Assembly: GCA_029378245.1 (NCBI GenBank) | Contig: JARKIF010000057.1 | Location: 202,999 to 266,998 of the forward strand | Direction of reading: 5' to 3' | DNA from: Roridomyces roridus | Lineage: Eukaryota; Basidiomycota; Agaricomycetes; Agaricales; Mycenaceae | Length of the DNA: 64,000 nt | In this document: piece after piece, positions 34,662 through 45,411 of the stretch | Layout: each line of letters starts with the position of its first letter | Position numbering within the stretch: position 1 is the first letter of the stretch | The notes under the pieces: generated by a model | What the model saw: only the letters and a program-made list of their open reading frames with translations | Databases searched by the model: none | Told to the model about the DNA's origin: nothing | Translations under genes and position numbers: made by a program

Positions 34662-35146
34662 TCAAGAAGCCTGACCATTTCCATTATCCGACAAGCCCGC
34701 CGTCTGCGGACCATGGTCAACAGCCCCCACGTCAACAGTAGATCCAAGAGTAAAACCCGCAGACTTCAAGTTCTGCTTGGAGACAGTCTCCTCGGGCTTT
34801 TCTTTACACGCTTTCTGTTGTCTCCGGTGATGCACATACATGCATAAAATCGTAAGTATCACTGTGCGCCCGCAAAATCAGCACTTCGGCACTAAACGAA
34901 AGCGCAGCGCTCACCGATTACAACGAGCATCACTACGATGACGCCCGTTGTAAGATCAGACCCAATGGCGGTGTTTGCAGCATCGACTCCGCTACTGACG
35001 CATCCCATGCATTCCTCTGGCGGCGAAGGTTCCTCGGGTTCCTCGGGTTCCTCGGGTTCCGCGACTCCCGCAGGCGCAGCCCGAGCAAGAGGTGAGCAAA
35101 ACAGTCCAAGGACTAGAAACAGCAGTCCTTGGGGAAGCGCAATCAT
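34662..35146 (-). CDS. Small single-pass membrane protein, array copy 2
   Basis: Predicted 143 residues from exons 35146-34915 and 34861-34662 (432 bases). The signal peptide MIALPQGLLFLVLGLFCSPL ends at ARAAP. The outer segment has an EEP tandem repeat and a Cys pair (EECMGCVSSG). The helix is TGVIVVMLVVIVILTILCMY, crossed by the phase-1 intron, then HHRRQQKACKEKPEE and a Gly/Ser/Asp-rich tail. A TATATATA element lies about 45 bases before the ATG. Type I membrane protein predicted; function unknown. Confidence 0.78.
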
Positions 35147-35185
35147 GGAGGTAGAAAAATGAAGGTCTGTCCCGGGTGGCAGACT

Positions 35186-35201
35186 GAGTATATATATGTG
35201 G
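35186..35201 (-). promoter_or_regulatory. TATA box of array copy 2
   Basis: Alternating TA stretch (GTATATATATG on the plus strand) 40-55 bases upstream of the copy 2 start. Copy 1 has a comparable AT-rich element (TATAGTATAAGTATATT, reversed) around 36158-36176. Confidence 0.5.
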
Positions 35202-35236
35202 AGGGGAGTGCATCGTTGCGGTACCAGTTGCACTGG

Positions 35237-35430
35237 ATTACAGCTGGTTGCAAAATTGTAGGCAAAGTCGGCTGGGGGAACGTGTGCGGTCCAAGTGCGG
35301 CCAGACGCTGTTTATGGTAAAAAGCTGACGTCGAATGACGCTTTCTAGTCATTTACTCCACTGTCCCGCACTTCAATCCGTATTCACTCCCTCGCGAGGG
35401 TTTGCCTACAATTTTGCAACCAGCTGTAAT
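35237..35430. mobile_element. Small TIR element (MITE), 194 bp
   Basis: Perfect 30-bp inverted repeats at 35237-35266 and 35401-35430, beginning ATTACAGCTGGTTGCAAAAT. If the element proper starts at CAGCTGG, it is flanked by TA on each side, as with Tc1/mariner-type insertions. No coding capacity. It sits between array copies 2 and 1, upstream of copy 2. Confidence 0.85.
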
Positions 35431-35753
35431 ATCGTTCATCTTCGCACGTCAGACAGCATTTCCTGATACTTGGAGCGGCCGGATGCTCGGAACGAATTCA
35501 ATTTCTTGGCGGTATAACTTTGGAACCCGTGTGTTTTACCACCTAATCCCGTTCTTGCAGTTGTACTAGTCGGCAAGATGGACGTGATGTCGTAACAAGC
35601 GTCTCATTGAATATTACGATGACCCAAGCTATCCCTCGACTGCTCGAAATGAAGATATGCCCTCCGTTTGCCCAACCTAGTAGATAAACAGGTTCACTTG
35701 AACCAGCGAAAAAAAAGTACACTTGGGATTTCTCAGCTGACCACCGCGATAAT

Positions 35754-36128
35754 TTACCCCGCCATCTTAGTCTGCACATTGTTGGGTCCATCGGCAGTGG
35801 ATGTAGGGACGTCTGCCCCCGCTGCCTTTTCGGCGTCGGCCGCAGCCTTGGCATGCTTCCTCCGGCGATGGATGTATATGCAGAGTATGGTGAATATCAC
35901 TGGGGGGTTCCCAAATCAACACTTGGCATAGCGAGTCGATCAGACGTACTCACCGACCACAACGATAATCGCTATAATGTCCTTTGTTGGCAATTTCGAG
36001 TTGGCGGCATCCCCCGCCCTGCCCGCTCCAAAACCAACGCACTCCAAGCACCCCCCAGCCCGGGCAAGAGGTAGAGAAATTAGCAGTCCAAGAACAAGGA
36101 ACAACAGTGGTTGGGAGAGTAATGCCAT
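35754..36128 (-). CDS. Small single-pass membrane protein, array copy 1
   Basis: Predicted 106 residues from exons 36128-35954 and 35899-35754 (321 bases). The signal peptide MALLSQPLLFLVLGLLISLP ends at LARAGG. The outer part has a CLEC motif (GGCLECVGFG). The helix DIIAIIVVVVIFTILCIYIH contains the phase-1 intron, followed by RRRKHAKAAADAEKAAGAD. Closest relative is copy 2 (shared LLFLVLGL, ILC.Y.H.RR). Function unknown; small size and surface location make it a candidate for rapid adaptation. Confidence 0.78.
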
Positions 36129-36729
36129 GGAGGAAGAGTCTCTCGTGGCAGATCCAATATACTTATACTATAAATCGTGAGTACCGGCAACAGTTTACAC
36201 TGCCAGACTGCGATTGTTCATCTTCTTCTTCGCATGTCTCGCCACTCGGAAAGCAATGATACGAATTGTTACGGTGCAGCCGTTCAACTGCCGGGATTCT
36301 GGGAACGAGCTTGTACTTGGGTTTAATTTTACCGATCTGCTTCTCAGATCTGTGCTCTGGTCTTGGCAAGTCTCTCATCGAAGCGAAACAAAAGTCGTCG
36401 ATATTTTGAACGTTCTTTGTCTAGTAGAAACTCTTTGTTGAATCCGCCGAGGGTAGAATGGTGCTTACTGAACAAGCTAGCAGTCCAAGAAGCAACAAAA
36501 GCCGTCGGCGTGCGAGTATTCACCCTCAACCGGCCACATGTGTCGGAAGTCGTTCGAAAGCATTTGCGTGCATCTATTCATTCCATGCGGGAATACCTAG
36601 TTAGCTTTCATCCCTTGTTGCGTTGCGAATTCTTTAAACTCAGCTGTCGATTCAATGCTGCCGAGCGTCTATCACATATCACATAAGTACATTGGCCATA
36701 AAATACAGAAGAATAGCAGAAAGAACAGA
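36129..36729. other. Spacer with possible further array relic
   Basis: On the minus strand near 36505-36465 a fragment reads ARRRLLLLLGLLACS, resembling the signal peptides of the array, followed by a possible GTAAGC-like donor. No second exon can be matched, so this may be a sixth, decayed copy or chance. Confidence 0.35.
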
Positions 36730-38108
36730 TCAAGCCTCTACAGCGTCCCTTCGCGGCCGATACTTGACCACCCACGGGTGATTCAAAACTTGAGTCAGCG
36801 GCAACCGTTTCTTGGGATCGTATTGAAGAAGCCGCGTAATCAAATCCTTTGCCTCGGCCGATATCGTGGCAGGGAACTTAAGATCAACGGACCTAATCCG
36901 ACCGTATGTCGCTGCCGCGGGGTTAAATGAAGGTGAGAGAGCAGCAGAAGAGAAAGACATACCCTTGGTCCCTTGAGCCTCGAACGGTGCTGAGCCGACG
37001 ACGAATTCGTACGTCAGCACCCCGAGGGCCCAGTAGTCCACCCTTTCGTCGTGTTCCTTGCCCTCGACCATTTCTGGCGGTAAATAATCCTGGGACGTCT
37101 TTGTGAGCAAGGATAATCAACGGAGATATCACCCGGTAAGTACCAAGGTGCCGCACAAAGTCTTTCGTCTCATGCCCGGTGCGTGGACGGACCTAGGTTG
37201 AAATAAACACGCAATTGCAGGAGGAAGACAAAGAACACACCACCCGAAATCGCCCATCTTCAGCTCTCCATTGAGTCCAAGCAGTAAATTTTCGGGTTTA
37301 ATATCGCGATGAATGACGTGCTGGTGAGCGTGAGCGATGAATGGGCAAGATTCGAGAGCACGGACCTTGGAGTGTAGATATATGAGCGCGTTGGTCATCT
37401 GGTCGATATATCTCGCGCTCCTCCTCTCCGAGAACCTCCCAACTTTACTAAGCTGCTTGTACATCTCACCCTTCCCGGCGAATTCAAGCATGAGGAATAT
37501 ACGCTTCTCGTCGTGGAAATACCCGTAGAGACGGAGGATGTTTGGGTGGCGCAGGTTTTGCTGGATTTCGATTTCGCGGCGTGTTTGGCGTTGGATGTCT
37601 TCGGCGATGAGCTCTGACTTGTAGAGTGTTTTGAGCGCGAGAATATATTTTGGCTCGGCTTTGGTTCGGACCATGTAGACGCGACCGAATTTGCCTGGTG
37701 GAGATGAGATAAGCCTTGGATTGAGGATGAGAGTGAGACGCACCTTTTCCCAGCGGCCGACCCATGTCAAATGAGTGGAGAGACCACTCGCGAGTAGGGT
37801 TCGGGCTGTGTTCCGTGAGTAAGATACATCGGAAAGCACGGTAGGTCGCACCCTGAAGTGCTCGAATCCAGTGCAAGCTCCTCGGCGGCATCACCCGCTA
37901 CCACCTGTCCTCGCTCCTCGTTCTCAATCTCTAGTCCTCCGTCATATTGACCAATGTCGATCGACGACGCAAAGGCCTTGGATGAGCTCGGTTTGGTTTG
38001 CGGAGCGGCGAATTTAGTGAGGAGTTTGGCGACGTCGGACTGGGGTGCTTGTTTGGTGTTGAGCTCGAGATCTGCGATTTGGCGCGTCAGGGTGGCCACA
38101 GTAGCCAT
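36730..38108 (-). CDS. Aurora kinase (Ipl1/Ark1-like)
   Basis: Mitotic Ser/Thr kinase of the chromosomal passenger complex; predicted 361 residues. Exons (minus): 38108-37852, 37805-37744, 37694-37366, 37320-37241, 37192-37144, 37089-36963, 36911-36730 (1086 bases). A short N-terminal tail of about 90 residues is followed by the kinase domain: [29 protein letters not shown] (ATP Lys), [20 protein letters not shown] and [20 protein letters not shown]. The [16 protein letters not shown] activation segment with its phosphorylatable Thr is diagnostic for Aurora. It ends [17 protein letters not shown]. Single Aurora as in most fungi. Tail-to-head with the dehydrogenase gene upstream, 73 bases away. 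Confidence 0.95.
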
Positions 38109-38181
38109 GGTGGGTGCAGAGGACAAACCAAACGTGATCGTGTTGACAGTTGATTTACGAAACAAACAAACAGTACAGCAT

Positions 38182-39209
38182 TTATGATTTCTGCGTCTTC
38201 TTCCATGCCTCCACATCCTCGTCATTGACCGGCGGAAAGAAAGCGCGCATGAACTGCATGTAATCCTCGTCCGATGTCGAATTATACCTCTTTGCCAAAA
38301 ATCCGCGTTTATCCACTCCGATCGTGTACCTCAGCCTGTCCGAGCCGTCCGTTGCTGCCTCGAAGACGACTTTTGCGACATCGGTGGAAGTCACGGCCGC
38401 TTCTCCCATTGACTGGCGTAAACTGTGTCCAATTCAGCATTTTAATCCACTCAAGGGTTAGACCGCACCTTGCATAAACCTTCATCACGAGTGGGCCATA
38501 CGCGTCCATCACCTCCTTGTACTGTGCCTTTTCCTCTGGGGAATCGGGCTCCGTGGGCGTCGAACCTATGAAACGAGTCGCAAACTCGGTTTCTTGGACT
38601 CCGCCATGGGGAATAATGGACTTGACGAATATACCCTGCGAAGCAAGTTCGTACGAAAGCGCCTCGGTGAAGCCTTCAAGCGCAAACTTGCTCCCAGAGT
38701 ACATCGTGCCTAGTGGGAGCGCCCAAAGACCTGCTCCAGAGCTGATGTTGATCACACCCCCGCTCCCATTGGCGCGAAAGTGGGGTAGAATGGCGCGGAT
38801 CGTGTCCATGACTCCTACAAAGCAAGTCAGTCAGTTGGTCGTGCATTCCGGAATAAAACTCACCAAAAACATTCACAGCAAACTGCTCCTTGACCTTCTC
38901 ACTCGAAATCCCCTCCAAAACCCCATTCTGCGCGTATCCCGCATTGTTCACCAATACATCAATCTTGCCAAACTGGCGTATCCCAACCTCGATGGCAGCC
39001 TTGATCTGCGCGGCGTCCGTGACATCCAGCCGCTCAAGAATGAGCCGAGGCTCGTCACCTTTAGCCAGCGCAACCAATTCTGGCCGCGCAGCGTCCAGAT
39101 TGCGCAGAGTGGCGACGACATTCCACCCATTCTGATGGAAGACTTTGGCTGTAGCCAGGCCGATCCCGGAGGAGGTGCCTGTGATGAGGACGGTCTTGGT
39201 GCTGGACAT
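38182..39209 (-). CDS. Short-chain dehydrogenase/reductase
   Basis: Predicted 310 residues from exons 39209-38864, 38814-38469 and 38422-38182 (933 bases). The cofactor site is TVLITGTSSGIGLATAK, then RLDVTDAAQI, VLVNNAGYAQNGV (NNAG motif), NISSGAGLWALP (catalytic Ser), and MYSGSKFALEGFTEAL (YxxxK). This is a classical SDR of the type often annotated as NAD(P)-dependent oxidoreductase; the basic residue after the glycine motif is replaced by LRN, so NADPH preference is not certain. The C-terminal third is longer than the minimal fold. Substrate cannot be inferred from sequence. Confidence 0.92.
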
Positions 39210-39618
39210 GTTGTTCTTTCACTCAACAACTTCGAAGTCTTATACCTCTCCTCGGATACCTACCCGCGTGCAGCGTCAGCACAGACTTCTAATAGATATC
39301 AGAGCTAAATGCAGTCGGCTTGAATGCAGCAGCCAGCCGTGGCTACGCGTCAGCAACGGCTCCCAGGACATCACTCGACGCCGCCCAGACGCCACCCGAA
39401 GAAGCTGCACAATGCTGAGTCAGCCGGAAACGCGGAGATTCAGGTATTGGTGAAAGAGTTTGGCGTGTATTTTGGTAGCGCTGTATGATTCGCTGAAAAA
39501 TTGATATCCGTGAGGCAACAAATTTGCCTATTATATGTGAACAAAGTACAGTGGTATCTAGTATACGTGCAATCCATAACAAAGCGATCCCTTCTCGACA
39601 AATCTCGAGGTGTACAAA
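39210..39618. other. Intergenic region
   Basis: Promoter of the dehydrogenase and 3' end of the next kinase gene; no gene seen. Confidence 0.5.
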
Positions 39619-41624
39619 CTAAAATATCGTAGCAAGCGGCGCCCCCTCATCATACCCTCCCCCTCCCCCGCCCAGCCCCGTCTTTGGCCCCGGCCCATTC
39701 TTCCCAAACGTAAACCCAACCCAAACTCCCCTTCCAAACGACTCCTCCTTCTCCTTGACCGCATCCACATTCCGCTGCTTCTCCTTCACCTCGGCGTATT
39801 TCGCCATGTCCTCCACAGACGTAAAATCATCGTAGTACCCTGTATCGATCTCCGAGTCGAGCGCAGGTACAAACGGCGCCCGTACCGAGCGGAGGTCGTC
39901 CCATTTCGTGAGCGTGAAGAAGGGGTGAGCGGATACTTGGCCGAGGGAGGCGTAGCGCGTCGTGGAATGCGCGATGAGGCTAAGAGATGTAAGAAGACGA
40001 AGAGATGCCGAGTGAGCACAAACCAAGTAACAGCGTCCCAAGCCACATCCGTGAGATTAAAGACGAGATCCTCGGGCTTGTCGTACTCGGGACGACGGAG
40101 CACCGTCAACCAGTTCTTAAGATTGGTCCACGTCTCCTCGGGGGTGCTCCCGCTAAACGGAGGGAAGCCCGCGAGGAACTCGAAGAGAATACAGCCAAGG
40201 GACCAGTAGTCGACCGAGTGGGTATAAGGTTTGCCTCGGAGAACTTCAGGTGCCTGCGAAATGGTCGGCCCGGGGAGTCTCGCATACGGCGCGCAGACGT
40301 ACCATGTAATCAGGAGAGCCGACGATGGAATCTGCGTAGCGGGCATCTTCGTTTCGGATGGAGCGGTATATTGAGCGGCGTTCTATCGTAGATCGATGGA
40401 CGATTTGATTGTCTTTGACTCTGTCGAGCTTGAAAGACCGTCAGCCAAAAGACACACGAACCACGAGGTAGCTCTCACCTTGACTTTGAGGGATTCAATG
40501 AGTTTAGGGTTCAGGGCCCCGGTGGCCAAACCAAAATCGGTGAGCTTGACGTGCCCGGTGCCATCCACAAGGAAATTCTAGACAAGGGTGAGCTTAGATT
40601 CAAGTTACAAGCTCAAGGAGATACCTCGGGCTTGAGATCGCGATGAATATATCCAAGTTTGTGCAGCTCGTTCACGGCAGCAAACATCTCGCTGATATAG
40701 AAGCGGGCATGCTCCTCCTTGAGGACCCCTGAATTGTTGAGAAGGGTACGGAAATCGCCTCCGGGTACGTATTCCATAGCCAGATAGACGAATTCAGGGT
40801 CCTGGAAAGCATAGAGCAGACGGACGAGCCACGGCGTCTTGGTCGCGGTGAGAATGTCGCGCTCCACCAGAACGTGGCGAATCTAGAGGGATCAGGACGC
40901 GTATAAAGATGAAAGACCGAGACAGACCTCGTCCATCTTGAACAGAGTCCGCTTGCGCATCTTTTTGAGCGCGCAGACCTCGCCCGTCTCCTGCTTGCGA
41001 GCCAAAAAGACCTCGCCATACCCGCCCTGGCCAACTTGTGCGATGATGTGGAACTGGTCGACTTTGAGCTTTGTCCTCCGTCGACGCAAGATTACGCGTT
41101 CACGACCACAGTACGACTTGAACTCTTTCGCGTATTCCGTCGGCTTGAGATCGCGAGCAGCAGTGTCGTTGTCGAAAATCGCGCGCCGTTCCTTGCGAGA
41201 ATGAATGTATCCGAGGGTCTGAAAGTAGTAGTCGAGAAAGTCTTGGACGGGTGAGCGAGCGACACGGTGGTGAAAGGATGAGAGGCGCACATAGTTGAGC
41301 GACGGTTGCTTTGCGTTTGACCTCTGGGTTGTCGAGGAGCTCGCGCTCCCAAGGCTGGAAGCCACCCGGTTTCATGGTTGTCCTGTTCCCTTTGGCGGTC
41401 TCCATCATAATATCCGAAGGAAAGGCCTTTGCGGTCTGCATGCGGATGTCTGGGGTCGCGGTGGTGGTGAATCCCTTGGCGGTGTCCATCCTTATGTCGC
41501 GGTAGTACGAGTCGTAGTTGCTGGTTTGGGGCAAGCCTGCGACATTCTTCGTCGGGCTCGCTGGCCTGGACCTGGACGAGTCCGGGATGCTGGGCGATTG
41601 CGACGCGGGTGGTTTGCTCAACAT
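39619..41624 (-). CDS. NDR-family kinase, Dbf2/Sid2-like
   Basis: Mitotic-exit/septation kinase of the NDR group of AGC kinases, which acts with a Mob1 partner. Multi-exon, starting MLSKPPASQSPSIPDSSRSR. After a disordered N-terminus comes the Mob-binding region (FLDYYFQTLGYIHSRKERRA). Next come [70 protein letters not shown] and KLTDFGLATG. The NDR-specific insert leads to SIVGSPDYMAPEVLRGKPY, and the AGC tail contains GYYDDFTSVEDMAKYAEV. RKQETGEVCALK and TATKTPWLVRLLYAFQD favour Dbf2/Sid2 over Cbk1/Orb6. The C-terminus ends in a Gly-rich stretch. Confidence 0.93.
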
Positions 41625-42556
41625 GTAGATGTGGCTGTGTCGCTTCCCGCGTTCTCAAAAAATTGAAATTGTGACAGCACCTCGGCCTCGAGCTCCACAA
41701 CGCGTGCTGGTATTCAAATATGCAGAACTGTGGTCAGTTTCAACCATGCTTTATCCAGCCGATTCTACTGCGAAACACACAAAGATGATCTGCAAGGTCA
41801 AATTGTCGGCAGTATATAAACCGTGCCCATTCCTCCTCCTCCTCCCCACCTTGCGTGCTGAAAAAACGACCAGTTTCGATCCGCACTTGTCCCGCAACGG
41901 CGATCGACGAAACACGACAGTTCGCTCACTCACTCGTCATCGTCTATCCTCGTCCCAATATAAACAGCGTTCCCCGAAGTCCGGGTGACAATGACCACCT
42001 TCCATACGCTCAGTTTCCCGCAGTTCCCCAAGTCACTCGGCGCTCTGCAGGCCATCCTTTCGTCCATGATACAGCCGTCTCGAGATCATCGAACAACGCT
42101 CCCCGCCCGCCATAGCACCACGCAAAAGCGCGACTCGGAGTGTGTTGCCGTCGAACAAGTCACCTTGGTGCGATGTAGTGCGATTAAAAGAACGGGAAGA
42201 CGAAAACACGATGGTATGTGCCCGATTGGTCTGCAAATTCCTTGGCCAACATTCCAGCTAACTGCAAAATTCTGGAGCGCTCCCAGAAATACTTCAATCG
42301 CAGTTTGACAGCTCTCCCGCAGCCCTCAGTGGTTGCGACTGTGGAGCGCAGACCTCATTAGGCAGCTCGACGTCATCCATTGCCTGCAAACTTTTTCTTT
42401 GAGCGCTCCAGAATTTCGCAGTTAGCTGTCATCTTGCAGGCATCCCAAAGATGTGGCGTTCATATTGAAAAAAAAAACCAAAGCATTGTATCGAATATCC
42501 AACCAGCCTGTATAATTACATCCATTAGTAGCAGTACAATACACATACACGTCGAT
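41625..42556. other. Intergenic region with a small TIR element
   Basis: Upstream region of the Dbf2-like gene. An open frame from 41985 (MTMTTFHTLSFPQFPK) runs into the TIR element at 42255 and has no family features; treated as unsupported. Confidence 0.45.
42255..42428. mobile_element. Small TIR element (MITE), 174 bp
   Basis: 28-bp inverted repeats at 42255-42282 and 42401-42428 with one mismatch, beginning CAGCTAACTGCAAAATTCTG. The outer half resembles that of the element at 35237-35430 (CAGCTGGTTGCAAAATT), so the two may be one lineage. Flanks are TC on each side; no longer duplication visible. Non-coding. Confidence 0.82.
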
Positions 42557-43139
42557 TCATGACGGCTTTGTAGACGCCGAGTCCATTGCAGCAAGCTGGT
42601 CGACGAGATCATCCATAACGGAGCGTGGCGGAGGTGGCGCCGGAGCAGGCGAAGCAATAATAGTGGATGAGCGTTTGGTCGGTACCAGAAGTTGTCCTGC
42701 AGGCTCGAATCCAGGGGCAATACGACGCAGTGCTTCGCGCTTGACGCGCTCCTTCTCCTCTTCACGCGCACGCAGATAGGCTTCCCGCCGTGCAGCATGT
42801 GCAGCCAAAGTTGACCGTCGCGATTCTTCCAGCGTCAAGATATGGTTCTCTATCGTGAATGGGTAGACAAACTGGCAGGCTCGAGTCAGATGAAGCTGGA
42901 GACCAAACGACTGGCTTACATATGGCGTGACCGAGTCTGGGAGAGGATGGATATCGGGAGGAAGCACTACCTGCACTCATTCAGACTTGATAAGAGACGC
43001 TGATGGTCTTACTGGACGAGGGACGCGCAGGCTAGGGGATTTAATCAGTGGAGCCCGAGCCGCTGGGGCGTATTGAGCTTCAGCAGGTGAGGATTCAAGT
43101 CTTCAGGAGAAAGAGAGAGAGCGCACTGTGATCCGGCAT
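42557..43139 (-). CDS. Small protein with charged coiled coil
   Basis: Predicted roughly 145 residues in four exons, starting MPDHTQYAPAARAPLIKSPS after an intron within the fifth codon. It continues VVLPPDIHPLPDSVTPY, then FVYPFTIENHILTLEESRRS and a highly charged helix (REAYLRAREEEKERVKREAL) ending RRIAPGFEP, and a Pro-rich tail. Exons: 43139 to about 43126, then about 43082-43016, 42976-42922 and 42873-42557. The strong sequence constraint implied by the FVYPF and RRIAPGFEP blocks suggests a conserved fungal protein, but I cannot assign a function. Confidence 0.68.
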
Positions 43140-43209
43140 GGCGGATGAGGTGAAGAGACTTTGTGATCAGATGACACTGATGGCTCTACTAAGTACAATC
43201 CTCTATGAT

Positions 43210-44949
43210 TTAATTTTCCTCCTCCTCATCGTCCGTTTCCCACTCAGTCACGTCGTCAGGATCGTCTTCAAGTGTGGTCAGTTTCATCTTGAGCCCACGC
43301 TCCTGCAGTCGCGTAGCACGCGCGGCAAGTGAGAGGTTCCCTCCCAACTGCTCATCTGCCGCACGCATGAGATGCAACGCGCCCTCCCTTAGTCGTACCA
43401 CATTTCCACTGTCCTCTTCGTGAGGATATCGCGCCTCATAAACCCGCAAGATGTCCGCATCGCACATGTCGTTGCCCTCAAAGCCGCCGCGAAGCAACAG
43501 GACTTCCAGCTTTGGGACAAGCGTGTTCCCGAGTTCTCCCGAGACAGTGGGGAGAAGGCGCCGTAGCAGGCGAGGCCCGAGCATCTGGTGGAGACCCTCG
43601 TGCCAATGTCGGCGCGCATAGCGGTCGGAAAGCTCGAATTTGACCAGGAATGGTGTCTGTTCGAGGAATTTGATGAGCGTTTTCTCTGGAATGTCGGCGT
43701 GGAGGAGAGTCAGCGTCGTGAGCGACGCCTCGGAACGTTCAATGAAACCTCGAAAGACCGTGGCATCCCAGTATGGAGAGCCCGAGTCATCCGAGTGGTC
43801 TGCCCTAAACGGCCAAAGAACGCGTAAAGTGGTGAGCTTTGGTGCTGTGAGGTGGTTGAAGAGAGGTTCGTTCGTTCCCCCGAAGTGCACGTCCCAGAAG
43901 TTGAGATGGAGGGTGTGAATGTTGGTGGTTACATGGGGCATATCATCCTCGCTCTCGTTCCAGACGCAAGTCGTGGTCCATTTGAGCGTCTCCAGGTCCA
44001 CGGCCTCGTTCAAAATTTGAAGCCCGTTCGTCACACCCAGCCTGTCAATCTCGCAACGCTTCAGCGTTTTGAGAGGCAAGATAGGGAGAGGAACCGGCTG
44101 CTCTAGAGTTTCATCATCCTCGCAGTTGATGTAAAGCTCCTCGAGATTTGGCGCGCTATCACAGATTCTCTCCCGTCTTTGGATGCGTTTGGGATGAAGG
44201 AGATGGAGCGTCAAGTGTGTGGCGTGGATGTAGGGCAACCGTACGAAATTATCGCAGGCATAGCAGATATCGAGCATTTTCCATTGCCATTTCGGGATTG
44301 TGTTCCGGTCGCTCTGCAGGTAAGAATGTTCTTGCTCACAGCAGAAGTCGTCCTCCGCCTTGACGGCCAACAACTCTGGAGCTTTCCGCAGCGCGACGTC
44401 GCAGGAAAGTGTGCCCGCCCGTTTGATCCATTGTTCGTGCAACTCCACTTGGATATTTGGTATCCGGGCACGAAAACTTCCTGGGAGGAGGTAATACACA
44501 GGAAACCGAACCCACAAGACGGCGGTAGAGTGGGCCACGCGTCGCCAGTACTCGCAGACCTGCGATACCAATAGCGACGCCTTGATATACCCCTCATGCT
44601 CCTCGAAGATGCGTGAGTGGAACATGAAAATCTCTGCGAGAAGCTCGCGAGGGAGACTACGGATCGGGGAGAGCAGCCCGCGCTCTGTTGCAATGTATCT
44701 CTGCAACGCGTGGTGCCGTTTGGAAAGTGTTTTCACAGTACGCTTCGCGTCGGCCAGATCGCGTGCGAGCTGCTCTAGGTCCTTGGTCGCGTCGCGCAGG
44801 GACGCGTGAATGGACCCAATTTCGAGCGTAGAGAGAGGGTGATTTGAGTTTCTGACGCCCCAGCTCGTAGAAGTGTGTCGACGGCTGGTTCGTATAGACA
44901 TTGAGGTGGAGGTACGCGACAAGGCGCGTTTGATGCCGTGATCCGCCAC
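43210..44949 (-). CDS. F-box protein with LRR-like C-terminus
   Basis: Single-exon frame of 579 residues. A Ser/Thr/Arg-rich start is followed by a coiled coil (TKDLEQLARDLADAKRTVKT) and then an F-box of basidiomycete type (PIRSLPRELLAEIFMFHSRI, ASLLVSQVCEYWRRVA). Later segments are leucine-rich and spaced like degenerate LRRs (LEELYINCEDDETL, LKTLKRCEIDRLGV). The end is acidic (DEEEEN). Such proteins are a very large family in Agaricomycetes; F-box proteins link substrates to SCF ubiquitin ligases, with the substrate unknown here. Confidence 0.85.
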   Translation of the reverse strand: MADHGIKRALSRTSTSMSIRTSRRHTSTSWGVRNSNHPLSTLEIGSIHASLRDATKDLEQLARDLADAKRTVKTLSKRHHALQRYIATERGLLSPIRSLPRELLAEIFMFHSRIFEEHEGYIKASLLVSQVCEYWRRVAHSTAVLWVRFPVYYLLPGSFRARIPNIQVELHEQWIKRAGTLSCDVALRKAPELLAVKAEDDFCCEQEHSYLQSDRNTIPKWQWKMLDICYACDNFVRLPYIHATHLTLHLLHPKRIQRRERICDSAPNLEELYINCEDDETLEQPVPLPILPLKTLKRCEIDRLGVTNGLQILNEAVDLETLKWTTTCVWNESEDDMPHVTTNIHTLHLNFWDVHFGGTNEPLFNHLTAPKLTTLRVLWPFRADHSDDSGSPYWDATVFRGFIERSEASLTTLTLLHADIPEKTLIKFLEQTPFLVKFELSDRYARRHWHEGLHQMLGPRLLRRLLPTVSGELGNTLVPKLEVLLLRGGFEGNDMCDADILRVYEARYPHEEDSGNVVRLREGALHLMRAADEQLGGNLSLAARATRLQERGLKMKLTTLEDDPDDVTEWETDDEEEEN

Positions 44950-45411
44950 TCTAGCGGGAAGTGAAAACGGCTTTCATTCCGAGATGAAAAAAAAATAAGG
45001 GAAGGCTAGCGTTTGTATTACACGGGGCGCGAAACGGAATGAAGAGCAAACGGCGCAAAAAAACAAAAGGGAGAAGGCGGCTTGATTCTCCGCTTGGTTC
45101 GGGACTCGATCTAGTGCAATGGCCCTCGGGAGTACAGTCTGACGTTTGTGGAGCAAGGCATCACACATGGCCGTTCAGCTATTCAACCGTGGATGCTAAT
45201 ACAACCATGATATAAGTACAGGGAAGAGACGGACTTGGTCTCGTCAAGACATTCTCCACGAGAAGACAAGGACGCGCCTATGAATCGGGGAGAAAATGGT
45301 ATGCTTTCTTCTATGAGAAGCAGGGTCAACGAAATGTCTTGCGCGACCATCGCTGCACCGGGAAAGTGAAAAATTGTTGTTGTACATATGCTACATACCC
45401 AAGAAAATGTT
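44950..45411. other. Intergenic region
   Basis: Upstream region of the F-box gene and 3' end of the TRANK1-like gene. No gene seen. Confidence 0.5.

Noticed and set aside
39619..41624. Cbk1/Orb6 assignment for the NDR kinase
   Set aside because: The RKQETGEVCALK and TATKTPWLVRLLYAFQD segments fit Dbf2/Sid2 better.
41985..42308. 107-codon plus-strand frame upstream of the Dbf2-like gene
   Set aside because: Runs into the 174-bp TIR element, lacks any family feature and overlaps promoter sequence; treated as chance.
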